Of a DNA stretch of 64,000 bases, positions 1-10,057 are shown piece after piece (within the stretch, counting starts at the first letter, position 1; every line of letters starts with the position of its first letter). The notes under the pieces were generated by a model. The model saw only the letters and a program-made list of their open reading frames with translations. It made no database searches and had not been told where the DNA came from. The position numbers were made by a program, and so were the translations under genes. Source of the stretch: UBA668 sp963720695 (GTDB lineage Bacteria; Actinomycetota; Acidimicrobiia; Acidimicrobiales; Ilumatobacteraceae); assembly GCA_963720695.1 (NCBI GenBank), contig CAVRGG010000001.1, positions 806,001 to 870,000 of the forward strand. Reading direction: 5' to 3'.

Positions 1-1535
1 CACTCAGCGTTCCCTCCAGCACGGTGTACGCCGACCCGAAGCTCGTCACGGATCCCGCCGGTGCCGCGTCGGTGCTGGGCTCGATGCTCGGTCTCACCGC
101 GGAGAAGCAACATGCCCTCGAGCTCGCGTTCACTGCCAAGGACAAGAGCTTCGTGTACGTCGCCCGCCAGGTCGACGACGACGTCGCCAACTCGGTGATG
201 GCGCTGAACCTCGCCGGGATCGACGTGATCCGCGAGGACAAGCGGATCATGCCCAGTGGCGAGGTGGGCCGCAGCGTGCTGGGGTTGACCAACATCGACG
301 GCGAAGGCATCGCCGGGCTCGAGAAGCAGTACGACGCGCTGCTCAAGGGCCAGGACGGCGAGCGGGTCCGCGAGCACGATGCCAAGGGTCGGTCGATCCC
401 GGGTTCGGGCGCGACGACCAAGGAATCGGTGCCGGGCGACGACCTCATCCTCACACTCGATCGCTCCCTGCAGTTCCAGGTCGAGCACGCCCTGGTGACC
501 AGAGTGGACGAGCTCGCCGCCAAGGGCGGCACGGTCGTGGTGATGGACACCGCGACCGGTGAGATCTATGCGATGGCGAACGTGCAGCGCGACGACGACG
601 GCGTCGTGCGCGTGACGTCGGCCAACCTCGCCGCCGTGGACGCGTTCGAGCCGGGTTCGGTGGCGAAGGTGTTCAGCCTCTCCGCGGTGGTCGACAGCGG
701 CGCGGCCACGCCCGACACGGTGATCAACGTGCCCGGCTCGATGGTGTTCGACAAGGGCACCATCTGGGAGCAGACGGTTCACGATGCCGAGCCCCACAAC
801 ACCGTGCCGATGAGCATGCGCGACATCATCGTGCACTCGTCCAACCTCGGGACCTATCTCCTGGCCGACCGGATCGGCAGTGAGCAACTGTCCACCTATC
901 TCGACAAGTTCGGCTTCGGCCACAAGACCGACCTGGACTTCCCCGGTGAGAGCAAGGGCATCATCGACCCTGCGTCGAAGTGGCAGGGCACGGAGAAGGT
1001 GACCGTCACCTACGGCTACCACTATCAGGCGTCGGCGGTGCAGTTCACCGCTGCGGTGAACGCGGTGGCAAACGGCGGCATGTTCGTCGAGCCGAAGCTG
1101 CTCAAGGGCACGATCGGCGCCGACGGCACGGTGTCGGAGACGCCACCGTCGGCGACCCATGAGGTGATCAGCCCCAGCTCGTCTGCGACGATGATCTCCA
1201 TGATGAAGGACGTGGTGTGCGACGGGACGGGCAAGGACGCCCGGATCTCGGGCATCTCCGTCGCGGGCAAGACCGGTACCGCCTACAAGGCGCAGAACGG
1301 CTCGTACGGCGAGGACGGCTCGCGGCTCTACCGGGCGACGTTCGCAGGGTTCTTCCCGGCCGACGCACCGAAGGTCACGATCCTCGTCACCATCGACGAG
1401 CCCGATCCCACCTCGAACGACCGCTTCGGCGGAACGGCTGCCGCGCCGCTGTTCTCGAAGGTGGCCACGGCCGCCATCCACGAGCTGAAGATCACCCCCA
1501 CGCCGGGTGACACCGGCTGTCCCGCGAAGGGATGA
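1..1535 (+). CDS. ftsI: FtsI-type penicillin-binding protein (5' partial)
   Basis: Septal peptidoglycan transpeptidase that cross-links glycan strands outside the membrane during division. The reading frame is open from base 3, so the N-terminus (cytoplasmic tail, membrane anchor, first part of the dimerisation domain) lies before the window; about 510 codons are visible. The three serine acyltransferase motifs are intact: SVAK (nucleophile Ser at nt 657-659, Lys at 666-668), SSN (837-845) and KTG (1269-1277). The visible N-terminal part is the PBP dimerisation region. The stop overlaps the murE start as ATGA. The dcw position supports FtsI rather than another class B PBP. The GTG at 24 is internal and should not be taken as the start. 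Confidence 0.95.
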   Translation, partial: LSVPSSTVYADPKLVTDPAGAASVLGSMLGLTAEKQHALELAFTAKDKSFVYVARQVDDDVANSVMALNLAGIDVIREDKRIMPSGEVGRSVLGLTNIDGEGIAGLEKQYDALLKGQDGERVREHDAKGRSIPGSGATTKESVPGDDLILTLDRSLQFQVEHALVTRVDELAAKGGTVVVMDTATGEIYAMANVQRDDDGVVRVTSANLAAVDAFEPGSVAKVFSLSAVVDSGAATPDTVINVPGSMVFDKGTIWEQTVHDAEPHNTVPMSMRDIIVHSSNLGTYLLADRIGSEQLSTYLDKFGFGHKTDLDFPGESKGIIDPASKWQGTEKVTVTYGYHYQASAVQFTAAVNAVANGGMFVEPKLLKGTIGADGTVSETPPSATHEVISPSSSATMISMMKDVVCDGTGKDARISGISVAGKTGTAYKAQNGSYGEDGSRLYRATFAGFFPADAPKVTILVTIDEPDPTSNDRFGGTAAAPLFSKVATAAIHELKITPTPGDTGCPAKG

Positions 1536-2954
1536 GCGACGTGCAGCGTCTGCTCGGCGACCTGCTCACCGATGCGGCACTCGCCACGGCGGTGCTGCGC
1601 GGCCAGCCGTCGACGGTGGTCCGTGGGGTGACCCACGATTCGCGCCAGGTCGTCGAGGGGTCGTTGTTCTGCTGCGTTCGTGGCTCGACCGTCGATGGGC
1701 ACGATCTCGCTCCGGCAGCTGTGGCCGCGGGAGCGACGGCCCTGCTCGTCGACCACCCGCTCGACCTCTCGGTCTCCCAGATCGTGGTGGCCGACACCCG
1801 CGCCGCGATGGGTCATCTGGCGGCGGCGTTCTGGGGGCACCCGTCGCGTTCGTTGACACTGGTGGGCGTCACGGGGACCAACGGCAAGACCACCACGACG
1901 AGTCTCATCGCGTCGGTGCTCGATGCAGCCGGGATGTCACCGGGGACGATCGGCACGCTCACCGGTCGCCACACCACGCCCGAGGCACCCGATCTGCAGG
2001 CGCAGCTGGCCGAGTTCGTTCGGGACGGCAAACGCTCGGTGGTGATGGAGGTGTCGTCGCACGCCCTGCTGCTCCACCGGGTGGTGGGCTGCCACTTCGC
2101 GCTGGCCGTGTTCACCAACCTCGGCCGGGACCATCTCGATCTGCACGGCACCGTCGAGCGATACTTCGCAGCGAAGGCGATGCTCTTCGAGCCCGGGTTG
2201 AGCGACCGCGGCATCTCCAACATCGACGACATGCACGGTCGACTGCTCGTCGACGCCGCGCCGATCCCGATGGAGGGGTTCTCCGCGGCGGACATGCACG
2301 ACCTCGTCGTCAGCCCCAGTGAGCACGCCTACACGTGGCGTGGCCAGTCGATCCGGGTCGGGATCGGTGGCGCGTTCAACGCGATGAACAGCCTCGCTGC
2401 GGCGACCGCTGGAGCGGCACTCGGCGTCGACGTCGCCGTCGTCGCAGCCGGGCTCGGTGCGGCGCCGCCCGTGCCTGGGCGATTCGAACCGGTCCACGCC
2501 GGCCAGGCCTTCGACGTGATCGTCGACTTCGCCCACACGCCCGATGGCCTGCGGGAAGCGCTCGGCGCCGCCCGCTCGGCCGTCGACCGGGGACGGGTGA
2601 TCGTCGTGTTCGGATGCGGGGGCGATCGTGATCGCGACAAGCGCCCGGAGATGGGTGCGGTGGCGGCCGAGCACGCCGACCACGTCGTGGTGACGTCGGA
2701 CAACCCTCGCTCGGAGGATCCCCTCGAGATCATCAATGCCGTGATGGCGGGGGTGTCCGCGGACTACCGTGGCCGTGTTGTGACCGAGCCCGACCGACGC
2801 CGAGCCTTTGCAATGGCGTTCCAGATCGCGTCGCCGGGCGATGTGGTCGTGATCGCCGGCAAGGGGCACGAGACCACACAGACCATCGGGACCCAGGTCC
2901 TTCCGTTCGACGACCGCGCGGTGCGCGCGCGAACTGCTGGAGGCAGCGCTGTGA
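1532..2954 (+). CDS. murE: UDP-MurNAc-tripeptide synthetase MurE (frame break near the C-terminus)
   Basis: ATP-dependent cytoplasmic ligase adding the third stem-peptide residue to UDP-MurNAc-L-Ala-D-Glu. The Mur ligase P-loop GTNGKTTTT is at about residues 115-123. A DNPR motif near residue 390 is the signature of meso-diaminopimelate-adding enzymes. The first frame reads to about nt 2923, then runs without a stop into mraY. Skipping one base (C2924) restores a normal MurE ending, VARELLEAAL, with TGA at 2952-2954 overlapping the mraY GTG. I therefore read this as a one-base insertion, not a MurE-MraY fusion. Start ATG overlaps the ftsI stop (ATGA). Confidence 0.9.
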
Positions 2955-4005
2955 TCGCCGTCATGATCGCCGGAGCGACGGCGATGTTCGTCTCGCTCTT
3001 CGCGACCCGCTTCCTGATCAAGTTCTTCCGCGAGCGCGGCGCCGGCCAGCCCATCCTCGGCAAAGCGGACCTCGGGCCCGAGCACCACATGCACAAGCAG
3101 GGCACCCCCACGATGGGTGGCATCGCGATCATCGTGGCGGCCGGCCTCGGCTGGCTGGTCGCCCACTTCCGCAGCGGCCTCGCGTTCTCCAACCAGACGA
3201 TGATCATGTGGGCCGGGGTGCTCGTCATGGCGATCATGGGCTTCCTCGACGACTACATCAAGGTGCGCAAGCAGCACAACCGGGGCATCTTCTGGAAGAA
3301 GAAGGGCTACATCACGCTCGGTCTGTCCTGCTTGCATCGCGTGGTGGCTGGTCGCCGCGACCGGGGTCAGCGAGACCATCTCGCTTCACCCGCGCCACGC
3401 TCCCCGGATGGCACGTGGCCTGGCCGCTGTTCGTCGCCTTCGCCGGCATCATCATCTGGGCGACCAGCAACGCGGTGAACGTCACCGATGGGCTCGACGG
3501 GCTCGCCGGCGGCTCGGCGATGGTCGGCTTCCTCGCGTTCACGATCATCGCCTACTGGGCGTTCCGCAACCCGGCGGTGTACGGCGCCGTGGTCAACCCC
3601 CTCGATCTCGCCGTGTTCGCGGCCGCGTTCGCCGGCGCGTGCGGCGGCTTCCTCTGGTTCAATGCAGCACCTGCACGCATCTTCCTCGGCGACGTCGGCG
3701 CGCTCGGGATCGGCACGGCCCTGGCGTTGCTGGCCATCACCTCGAACACGCAGTTGCTGCTCATCCTGATCTGCGGCATCAACGTGATGGAGGCCGGTTC
3801 GGTCGCCGTCCAGATGATCGTGTTCAAGGCCTCGGGCCGCAAGAAGCGGCTGTTCCGCATGTCGCCGATCCACCACCACTTCGAGCTGGTCGGTTGGCCG
3901 GAGACGACGGTGATCATCCGCTTCTGGCTGATCTGCGGTGTCTTCGTCGCCACCGCGCTCGCCATCTTCATCGGCGACTTCACGAGGATCACGGACAACC
4001 TGTGA
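2951..4005 (+). CDS. mraY: Phospho-MurNAc-pentapeptide transferase MraY (two frame breaks)
   Basis: Polytopic membrane enzyme transferring phospho-MurNAc-pentapeptide to undecaprenyl phosphate (lipid I synthesis). The GTG start overlaps the murE stop (GTGA). Family landmarks are present: TPTMGG, the Asp pair FLDDYIK, NVTDGLDGLAGG and HHHFEL. They fall in three frames. Frame 1 reads to about nt 3328. A middle segment at 3336-3383 reads IAWWLVAATGVSETIS in a second frame. From about 3385 a third frame reads FTRATLPGWH to the stop at 4003-4005. Both breaks are +1 and are removed by deleting one base each; deleting C3384 fixes the second exactly. MurF, usually encoded just upstream, is missing here. 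Confidence 0.88.
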
Positions 4006-5356
4006 GCGGCACGGCACTCGTCTACGGCATCGCGCTGTCCGGCGACGCACTCGCGGGACAACTGCGGCGCAGGGGGTGGCAGTTGGTGATCGCCGACGAC
4101 CACCCGTCGGACGCGAAGCGCGCCTTGGCGGCTGCGCTCGGAACGTCGTTGGTCGAGCGTCCCGGGGCTGCGGCCCTCGACGAGCTCGTGGCCGCCTGCG
4201 ACATCGTCTGCCCGGCGCCGGGTGTGCCCGAATCGCACGCCGTCGTGGTGGCTGCGCTCGCCGCCGGTCGACCGTTGCGGACGGAGATCGACCTCGCGTA
4301 CGAGTGGGAGCAGGATCGAATCGGTGGGCCGCGCCCGATGGTGGCCGTCACGGGGACCGACGGCAAGACCACCACGACGTTGCTCACCGCGCACATGTTG
4401 ACAGCGGCCGGCCACCGGCCGGCGGCCGTCGGGAACACCGAGGTTCCGCTCGTCGCTGCGCTCGACGACGATGTCGACGTCTTCGCGGTGGAGTGCAGCA
4501 GCTTCCGGCTGAATTGGCTCCAGTCGTTCCGAGCGGAGGCGTCGGTCTGGCTGAACCTGGCCCCCGATCACCAGAACTGGCACACCTCGATGTCGTCGTA
4601 CGAGGCGGCGAAGGCTCGGATGTGGGCCCATCGCCGCCCGACCGACGTTGCCATCGGCTTCGCCGACGATCCGATCGTCATGCGCAACCTGGCTGCTGCC
4701 GGGGGAGTCACCCGTACGTTCGCCGCGTCCGGCGCCGACTACTGCGTCGCCGACGGGTACCTGGTCGGGCCACGCGGTGCCATCGCCTCCGTCGCGGCGA
4801 TGACGCCGCAGGCTGCCCCACGACATCACCAACGCGTTGGCGGCTGCGGCGCTGGTGCTCGAAGCGGGTCTCGCCACCGAGGCACGATGTGGCTGCGGCG
4901 CTCGCCACCTTCGAGCATCCACCCCATCGCATCGAGCCAGTTGCCACGATGGATGGTGTGCAGTGGTTCAACGACTCCAAGGCGACGACGCCCCACGCTT
5001 CGCTCACCGCGATCCGCGGCTTCGATCGCATCGTGCTGCTGGCGGGTGGTCGCAACAAGGGACTCGACCTTGCCGAGCTCGCCACCGAGCACGAGCGGGT
5101 GAAGGCGGTCGTCGGTCTCGGCGAGGCAGGGCCGGAGATCGCCCACGCCTTCGAGCTCACCTGCCCCGTGGTGCTCGCCGACTCCATGGCCGAAGCGGTC
5201 AGGCTGGCCGACGCGCTGGCAGAACCCGGCGACGTCGTGCTGCTCTCGCCCGCGTGCGCGAGCTTCGACTGGTATCCCGACGGCGGGTACCCCGCCCGAG
5301 GCGAGGACTTCAAGCGCACGGTGCTCGCTCTCCTCGACGACAGGGAGCACGCATGA
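4002..5356 (+). CDS. murD: UDP-MurNAc-L-alanine:D-glutamate ligase MurD (two frame breaks)
   Basis: Cytoplasmic ligase adding D-Glu to UDP-MurNAc-L-Ala. Start GTG overlaps the mraY stop (GTGA). Visible motifs: P-loop GTDGKTTTT, the LAPDHQNWH segment, and in the C-terminal domain WFNDSKATT, LLAGGRNKG and LLSPACASFD. Frame 1 runs to about nt 4810. A short segment from 4813 to about 4882 reads LPHDITNALAAAA in a second frame. From 4886 a third frame reads VAAALATFEH to the stop at 5354-5356. Each break is +1; deleting C4883 turns the second junction into ATEDDVAAAL. Two frame breaks in an essential single-copy gene are better explained by sequence error than by inactivation. Confidence 0.9.
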
Positions 5357-6555
5357 CGTCGTCCTCCACACTCATCGGCGACCGGCGCCGTGCCAGCGCT
5401 GGCCAGGTCCGAGGCGATGCGCCGTCACCCGACGCGCTCCACCACGACCAAGCCCACCACGCCACCGTCCACGTCGTTCTACGTGATCGCCGTGGTGGCC
5501 ATGGTGTTCACGATGCTCGGTCTGGTGATGGTGTTGTCGGCCACCTCGATCAGCCAGTTCCACAAGGGCAACTCGCCGTGGCGGATCTTCAACCGGCAAC
5601 TGATGTGGGCGGTGCTCGGCACGGTCGGCCTGTGGATCGCCATGCGCGTGCCGACGCATCGTTGGCGGCGTCTCGTCGTCCCCGGCTTCATCGGCGCCTG
5701 CGGTCTGATGGTCCTGCCGTTCCTGCCCGGGATCGGGGACCGGGTCAACGAAGCCGAGCTCGTGGGTCGTCATCGGCCCGATCAACTTCCAGCCCAGTCG
5801 AGTTCCTGAAGCTGGCGTTGCTGCTCGTGTGTGCGAACCTGCTCGCCGTCCGGCGCAACGAGATGCACGACCCCGCCCGCACGCTGTTCCCGGTGCTCGG
5901 CCTCGCCGGTCTCAGCTGCGCACTGTGCCTGGCGCAGGGCGACCTCGGTTCGGCGATCGTGCTCGCCGCCATCGTGTTCGCGATGGCATTCATCGCCGGA
6001 GCGCCGCTGGTGCCGATGGCAGCGACCGGCGCGCTGGGCTCGCTGGCTGCGCTGACGTTCGTGTGGTCCAGCCCCCGACGCGAGGCGAGGTTCACGGCGT
6101 TCATGGACATCGCTGCCCACAAGGACCACCTCAGCTACCAGACCTGGCAGGCGATGATCGCGATGGCCCAGGGAGGGGTCACCGGATCCGGTGTCGGTCG
6201 GGGCGAGAACAAGCTCGGGGAGTTCCTGCCACTCGCGCACAGCGACTTCATCTTCGCTGTCGTGGCCGAGGAGCTCGGCATGATCGGTGTGGTCGCCGTG
6301 CTGGGAGGGTTCATGGTGCTCGCCTACGCGGGGGTGCAGGCGGCGATGGCCACCCAGGACCGGTTCCACAGTCTGTTGGCCGGGGGCATCGTCGGCTGGT
6401 TCGTGGTGCAGGCGATCATCAACGTCGGGGGAGTGACCGGGCTCATGCCCGTCACCGGTCTCACCTTGCCGTTCTTCTCTGCGGGCGGCAGTTCGTTGTT
6501 CGTCACCCTCACCGCCACCGGGCTGCTCCTCAACGTCGCCCGCAACGTGCGATGA
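5353..6555 (+). CDS. ftsW: FtsW SEDS-family septal glycosyltransferase (three frame breaks)
   Basis: Polytopic SEDS protein that polymerises lipid II with FtsI at the septum. Start ATG overlaps the murD stop (ATGA). The reading moves through three frames: an N-terminal tail to about 5390-5465, then the first membrane segments (FYVIAVVAMVFTML, LGLVMVLSATS) to about 5758, a 40-base segment reading SWVVIGPINFQPS (5760-5798), and finally EFLKLALLL to the stop. Deleting C5759 and C5799 restores the hallmark GPINFQPSEFLK exactly. The SEDS signatures in the last part are intact: GRGENKLGEFLPLAHSDFIF and the C-terminal PFFSAGGSS. Breaks are probably insertions in the sequence. Confidence 0.9.
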   Translation: MTSSSTLIGDRRRASAGQVRGDAPSPDALHHDQAHHATVHVVLRDRRGGHGVHDARSGDGVVGHLDQPVPQGQLAVADLQPATDVGGARHGRPVDRHARADASLAASRRPRLHRRLRSDGPAVPARDRGPGQRSRARGSSSARSTSSPVEFLKLALLLVCANLLAVRRNEMHDPARTLFPVLGLAGLSCALCLAQGDLGSAIVLAAIVFAMAFIAGAPLVPMAATGALGSLAALTFVWSSPRREARFTAFMDIAAHKDHLSYQTWQAMIAMAQGGVTGSGVGRGENKLGEFLPLAHSDFIFAVVAEELGMIGVVAVLGGFMVLAYAGVQAAMATQDRFHSLLAGGIVGWFVVQAIINVGGVTGLMPVTGLTLPFFSAGGSSLFVTLTATGLLLNVARNVR

Positions 6556-7664
6556 CCGACGAGCGCGCCGATGTCGTCGTGACCGGCGGCGGGACGTCGG
6601 GACACGTGCTGCCCGCACTCGCCATCGCCGATGCGCTGGTGGCGGCCGGCCACGCGAAGGATCGCATCCACTACGTCGGGACCCAGCGAGGCGTCGAGTC
6701 GCGCCTCGCGCCCGAGGCGGGCTTCCCGTTCACGTTGCTCGACGTGGTCGGGCTGCAGCGCAGCTTCTCCCGTCGCAACCTGGCGTTCGTCCCGAAGCTG
6801 TGGCGTTCGACGCGCGAGGCGCGGGCGCTGCTGCGCCGGCTCCAGCCGGCGGTGGTCGTCAACGTCGGGGGGTACGGCAGCTTTCCCGCGACGTCGGCGG
6901 CGCGGCGCCTGGGCATTCCCTACGTCGTCGTCTCGTACGACCGCCGCCCGGGTCTCGTGTCGAAGGTGATGGCTCGTCGAGCGGCCGCGTGTGCCGTCGC
7001 ATTCGAAGGTTCGACACTGCCGCGCGCCGAGCTCTGCGGCGCACCGGTTCGCCAGGAGATCGTCACCCTCGACCGGGCCGACGCTCGCGGGGATGCCCGC
7101 GCCGCGCTCGACCTTCCTGGGGATCGTTTCGTCGTCGCCGTGATGTGCGGATCGCAGGGTGCCGGCGCGATCAACGCCACCGTCACTGAGCTGGTGGAAC
7201 GGTGGAGCGACCGCCGGGACATCGCGGTGCACCACGTCGTCGGTGACCGCTACCTGGCGCAGGCCGCGCCCGCTCGCGACGGCGCAGACGGCATCCTGTA
7301 CCGCGTGATCGGCTACGAGGACCGCATGCCCCAGCTCTACGCCGCGGCCGACCTGATGGTCACCCGTGGCGGCGCGGGGACCATCGCCGAACTGGCGACG
7401 GTGGGCGCTCCGGCGATCATCGTTCCGTGGCCCGGTGCGGCCGAGAACCATCAGGTGGACAACGCGAAGATGCTGTCCTCGGTGGGCGCCGCGCTCCTCG
7501 TCGAACAGGACGACCTCACCGTCGACCGTCTCGCGGAGGAGATCGAGCGGCTTGTCGCCGACCCTTCGCTGCTGCGCGCGATGTCGGAGCACGCGTACGC
7601 GGCCGGGGCGGTGCACCGCAGCGGCGCGTTGGTGGGCGTGATCGAGCGGGTGGCGGCGCGATGA
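6552..7664 (+). CDS. murG: UDP-GlcNAc:lipid I GlcNAc transferase MurG
   Basis: GT28 family membrane-associated transferase that converts lipid I to lipid II on the cytoplasmic face. The 370-residue protein is intact, unlike its neighbours. The N-terminal glycine-rich loop GGGTSGHVLP and the donor-binding C-terminal region, with VTRGGAGTIAEL and PWPGAAENHQ, are present. The start ATG overlaps the ftsW stop and the stop overlaps the murC ATG, so it is translationally coupled on both sides. Confidence 0.97.
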   Translation: MTDERADVVVTGGGTSGHVLPALAIADALVAAGHAKDRIHYVGTQRGVESRLAPEAGFPFTLLDVVGLQRSFSRRNLAFVPKLWRSTREARALLRRLQPAVVVNVGGYGSFPATSAARRLGIPYVVVSYDRRPGLVSKVMARRAAACAVAFEGSTLPRAELCGAPVRQEIVTLDRADARGDARAALDLPGDRFVVAVMCGSQGAGAINATVTELVERWSDRRDIAVHHVVGDRYLAQAAPARDGADGILYRVIGYEDRMPQLYAAADLMVTRGGAGTIAELATVGAPAIIVPWPGAAENHQVDNAKMLSSVGAALLVEQDDLTVDRLAEEIERLVADPSLLRAMSEHAYAAGAVHRSGALVGVIERVAAR

Positions 7665-9074
7665 CCCAGCCGACTGCCCCGCTCGATCTGTCATCGCCGG
7701 GTTCGTACCACGTCGTCGGCGTCGGCGGTCCGGGGATGAGCGCGATCGCGATCGTGCTCGCCGAGATGGGCCACCACGTCACCGGCAGCGACATCCGCGA
7801 GCGCAGCGTGCTCGACCGGGTCCGCGCTGCGGGCGTCACCGTGCACGTCGGCCACGACCGCGCCGTGGTGCACGGCACTGACGCGATCACCTACTCGACG
7901 GCCATCCCTGCCACCAACATCGAGCTCGACGAGGCGCAGCGGATCGGCGTGATGTCCCTGCATCGCTCCGGGATGCTGGCGTCGATCTGTGCCCAGGCCA
8001 AGTCGATCGGCGTCGCCGGGACGCACGGGAAGACCTCCACCACGTCGATGCTGATGTTGATGCTGGCCGAGGCCGGATGGCGTCCGAACTTCGTGATCGG
8101 AGGCGACGTCACCGACATGGGCACGGGCGCCCAGTGGACCGGCAGCGAATGGCTGGTCGTCGAGGCCGACGAGAGCGACGGCACCCACCTCGAACTGCCG
8201 CTGCATGGCACCATCCTCACCAACGTCGAGGTCGACCACCTCGACCACTACGGCACCTACGAGGCGATCATCGACGGCTTCGACCGCTACCTCTCGCAGG
8301 TGCCCGGCCCCAAGGTGCTGTGCATCGACGACCCCCGCTGCGCCGCGCTCGCCGTCCGCCCACGACGCGATCACGTACGGCACGTCCGACGACGCCGAGT
8401 TCCAGGCCACCGACATCCGGCCCGAGGGTGGCGCCTTCTCCTTCGCGGTGCGCCACCACGGTGACCTCCTGGGCACGGTGTCGCTGCCGTTGCGTGGCGT
8501 GCACAACGTGCGCAACGCCACCGGCGCGATCGCCATGGCGGTCAGCCTCGGTGTGCCCTTCGAGGTCGCGTCTGCGGCGCTCTCCAAGTTCGGCGGCGTC
8601 GCCCGGCGCTTCGACATCCGCGCCGTCGACGGTGGTGCCACCCTCGTCGACGACTACGCCCATCTGCCCAACGAGATCGCCGCGGTGCTCGCCGCCGCGA
8701 AGGGCAGCGGCGACGGATGGCGACGGGTCGTCGCGGTCTTCCAGCCCAACCGGTTCAATCGGATGGCCGTGATGTGGCAGGAGTACCGCGACGCGTTCAC
8801 GGATGCCGACCTGGTCGTGCTCACCGACATCTTCCCGTCCGGCACGGTCCCGATTCCCGGGGTGACGGGCAAGCTCGTCGTCAACGCCGTGCTCGATGCA
8901 CACCCTGAGACCCGGCTGGTCTGGCTGCCCAAGCGCGCCGATCTGGTCGACTACCTCGCCGCACAGCTCGTCGAGGGTGACGTGTGCATCTCGATGGGGT
9001 GTGGCGACATCGCCACGCTGCCCGACGAGGTGCAGGCGCGTCGTGCCGACCGACGGGAGCGGCTCGGCTCATGA
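7661..9074 (+). CDS. murC: UDP-MurNAc:L-alanine ligase MurC (one frame break)
   Basis: First Mur ligase, adding L-Ala to UDP-MurNAc in the cytoplasm. The N-terminal GVGGPGMS nucleotide-binding loop, the P-loop GTHGKTSTT and the EADESDGTHLEL segment lie in the first frame. The frame changes at about nt 8350-8358. Deleting one C in the TCC at 8355-8357 joins ALAV to AHDAITYG without loss. The C-terminal domain then continues with VDDYAHLPNEI and FQPNRFNR to the stop. The start overlaps murG and the stop overlaps murB, both as ATGA. Confidence 0.92.
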
Positions 9075-10057
9075 GCCTTCCCGATCGGCAGTTGCGGGCG
9101 CTCACCATCCTGAAGGCGTTCTCCACGGCGAACGAGTCCCTCGCGCCGCACACGACCTACAAGCTGGGCGGTGCGGCTGCAGTGTTCGCGATGCCTCGCA
9201 ACGTCGCCGACCTGATGCTGGTGGCGCGTGCGATGCGTGAGACAGAACTCCCCGTGCTCGTGGTCGGGCGCGGCTCCAACCTGCTGGTGGCCGACGCCGG
9301 ATATCCCGGCATCGTCGTGTCGCTGGTCGCCTTCGGCGACTCCGCCACGCCCGACGACTCCGGCACGTTCGACGACACCATCTCCTTCGAGGACACGCGG
9401 GTCGTCGCAGGCGGCGGTGTGGCCCTTCCCGTGCTCGCGCGGCGCGCCTCGGCGGCCGGGCTGGTCGGGTTCGAATGGGCCGTCGGCGTCCCGGGCTCCG
9501 TCGGCGGCGCCGTTCGGATGAATGCCGGTGGGCACGGCAGTGACATGGCCGCCTCGCTGGTGGGGGTGCACGTCGTCGACCTCCACCGAGAGCGACTGGC
9601 GTGGGTGGAGACCGAGCACCTCGGGCTGCGTTTCCGCGGTTCGGACCTGGCAGACCACCAGGTGGTCATCGACGCCACGCTGCAGTTGGCGCGAGGCGAC
9701 ACGAGCGCCTCCGAACGAGTGCTGGCCGACATCGTCCGCTGGCGTCGGGAGCATCAGCCCGGCGGCCAGAACGCAGGGTCGGTCTTCGTCAACCCGATTC
9801 CCGGCGAGCTCGCCGCGGCGCAGCTGATCGACGGGCTGGGTCTGCGCGGTTTCCGGATCGGTGGCGCCGTCGTGAGCGAGAAGCACGCCAACTTCATCCA
9901 GGCGGTCGAGGGCGCGAAGGCGGCCGATGTGCGCGCCGTGATGGAGCACGTCCGCACCGAGGTGTACGAGCACAGTGGCTTCCTGCTGCGCAGCGAAGTC
10001 CGGATGATCGGCTTCGACGACGTCGAGCCCGACCACCGTGAGGGGGTGTCGCTGTGA
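9071..10057 (+). CDS. murB: UDP-N-acetylenolpyruvoylglucosamine reductase MurB
   Basis: FAD/NADPH enzyme making UDP-MurNAc. The protein has 328 residues and is intact. FAD-binding features are visible: HTTYKLGG near the N-terminus, GRGSNLLVAD, GVPGSVGGAVRMNAG and the late NAGSVFVNP, where the conserved catalytic Ser of type I/II MurB would lie, then SEKHANFI. The ATG at 9071 is chosen because it overlaps the murC stop, like the other junctions in this operon. murB placed between murC and ftsQ is a common arrangement in actinobacteria and firmicutes. Confidence 0.96.
   Translation: MSLPDRQLRALTILKAFSTANESLAPHTTYKLGGAAAVFAMPRNVADLMLVARAMRETELPVLVVGRGSNLLVADAGYPGIVVSLVAFGDSATPDDSGTFDDTISFEDTRVVAGGGVALPVLARRASAAGLVGFEWAVGVPGSVGGAVRMNAGGHGSDMAASLVGVHVVDLHRERLAWVETEHLGLRFRGSDLADHQVVIDATLQLARGDTSASERVLADIVRWRREHQPGGQNAGSVFVNPIPGELAAAQLIDGLGLRGFRIGGAVVSEKHANFIQAVEGAKAADVRAVMEHVRTEVYEHSGFLLRSEVRMIGFDDVEPDHREGVSL

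Noticed and set aside
1532..3478. A 648-residue MurE-MraY fusion protein
   Set aside because: A one-base correction gives both proteins their normal ends and restores the operon junction.
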